From Methanomicrobiales archaeon (GTDB lineage: Archaea; Halobacteriota; Methanomicrobia; Methanomicrobiales; JACTUA01), in NCBI GenBank assembly GCA_028678905.1, contig JAJRCO010000341.1:1-5564 (forward strand): DNA of 5,564 nucleotides, written 5' to 3'. Position numbers and translations under genes: made by a program. Of this stretch, positions 5,528 through 5,564 are shown piece by piece; position 1 is the first letter of the stretch, and every line of letters starts with the position of its first letter. The notes under the pieces were generated by a model. The model had not been told where the DNA came from. It saw only the letters and a program-made list of their open reading frames with translations, and did not search any database.

Positions 5528-5547
5528 GAATAAAACGTCTTATCCGG
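5528..5547 (-). promoter_or_regulatory. Candidate promoter of the ligase-polX group
   Basis: On the minus strand CCGGATAAG (5547-5539) is followed after three bases by the TATA-like TTTTATTC (5535-5528). A start about 27 bases downstream, near 5505, would give a leader of roughly 40 bases to the ATG at 5464. A GATAAGA copy in opposite orientation at 5499-5505 (plus strand) falls around the predicted start and forms a 7-bp inverted repeat with the upstream copy. Only pattern evidence supports this, and the upstream gene is outside the window. Confidence 0.3.
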
Positions 5548-5564
5548 CGCTGTTAGAAGGGGAA

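Overview
The window reads as archaeal DNA, most likely from a methanogen of the Methanomicrobia (Euryarchaeota). This is inferred from gene content and style: an archaeal-type ATP-dependent DNA ligase, a PolX polymerase with a PHP domain, a family 4 [4Fe-4S] uracil-DNA glycosylase, a moderately GC-rich base composition with GC-rich third codon positions, Shine-Dalgarno sites of the GAGGTGAT type, and AT-rich TATA-like elements in the gaps. The lineage is not proven here. Some bacteria carry the same gene families.

Layout: two gene groups converge near position 1125. On the plus strand are the 3' end of an Fpg/Nei-family glycosylase gene (1-419, start outside the window), a family 4 uracil-DNA glycosylase overlapping it by 11 bases (409-996), and a probable 37-codon small ORF (1003-1116) with a very good ribosome binding site. 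On the minus strand, read from right to left, are an ATP-dependent DNA ligase (5464-3695), a PolX-family polymerase starting 5 bases after the ligase stop (3689-1962), a 133-base gap holding an 11-bp inverted repeat and an A/T palindrome, and a metallo-beta-lactamase-fold hydrolase (1828-1139). No tRNA, rRNA, CRISPR array or mobile element was seen, and nearly every base is in or beside a gene.

Together the genes form a compact base-excision repair neighbourhood. The two glycosylases remove oxidised bases and uracil. PolX can fill the short gap, and its PHP domain can clean 3' ends. The ligase seals the nick. The only step without a dedicated gene is AP-site incision, which Fpg lyase activity, the PHP domain of PolX, or a gene elsewhere could provide. 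The metallo-hydrolase is the uncharacterised partner.

Points worth a second look: an Asp in place of the fourth zinc-finger Cys of the Fpg-like protein, a Glu where PolX PHP domains usually have Asp, the small ORF with a start resembling a PIN domain, and a 9-base motif shared upstream of the ligase and the metallo-hydrolase.
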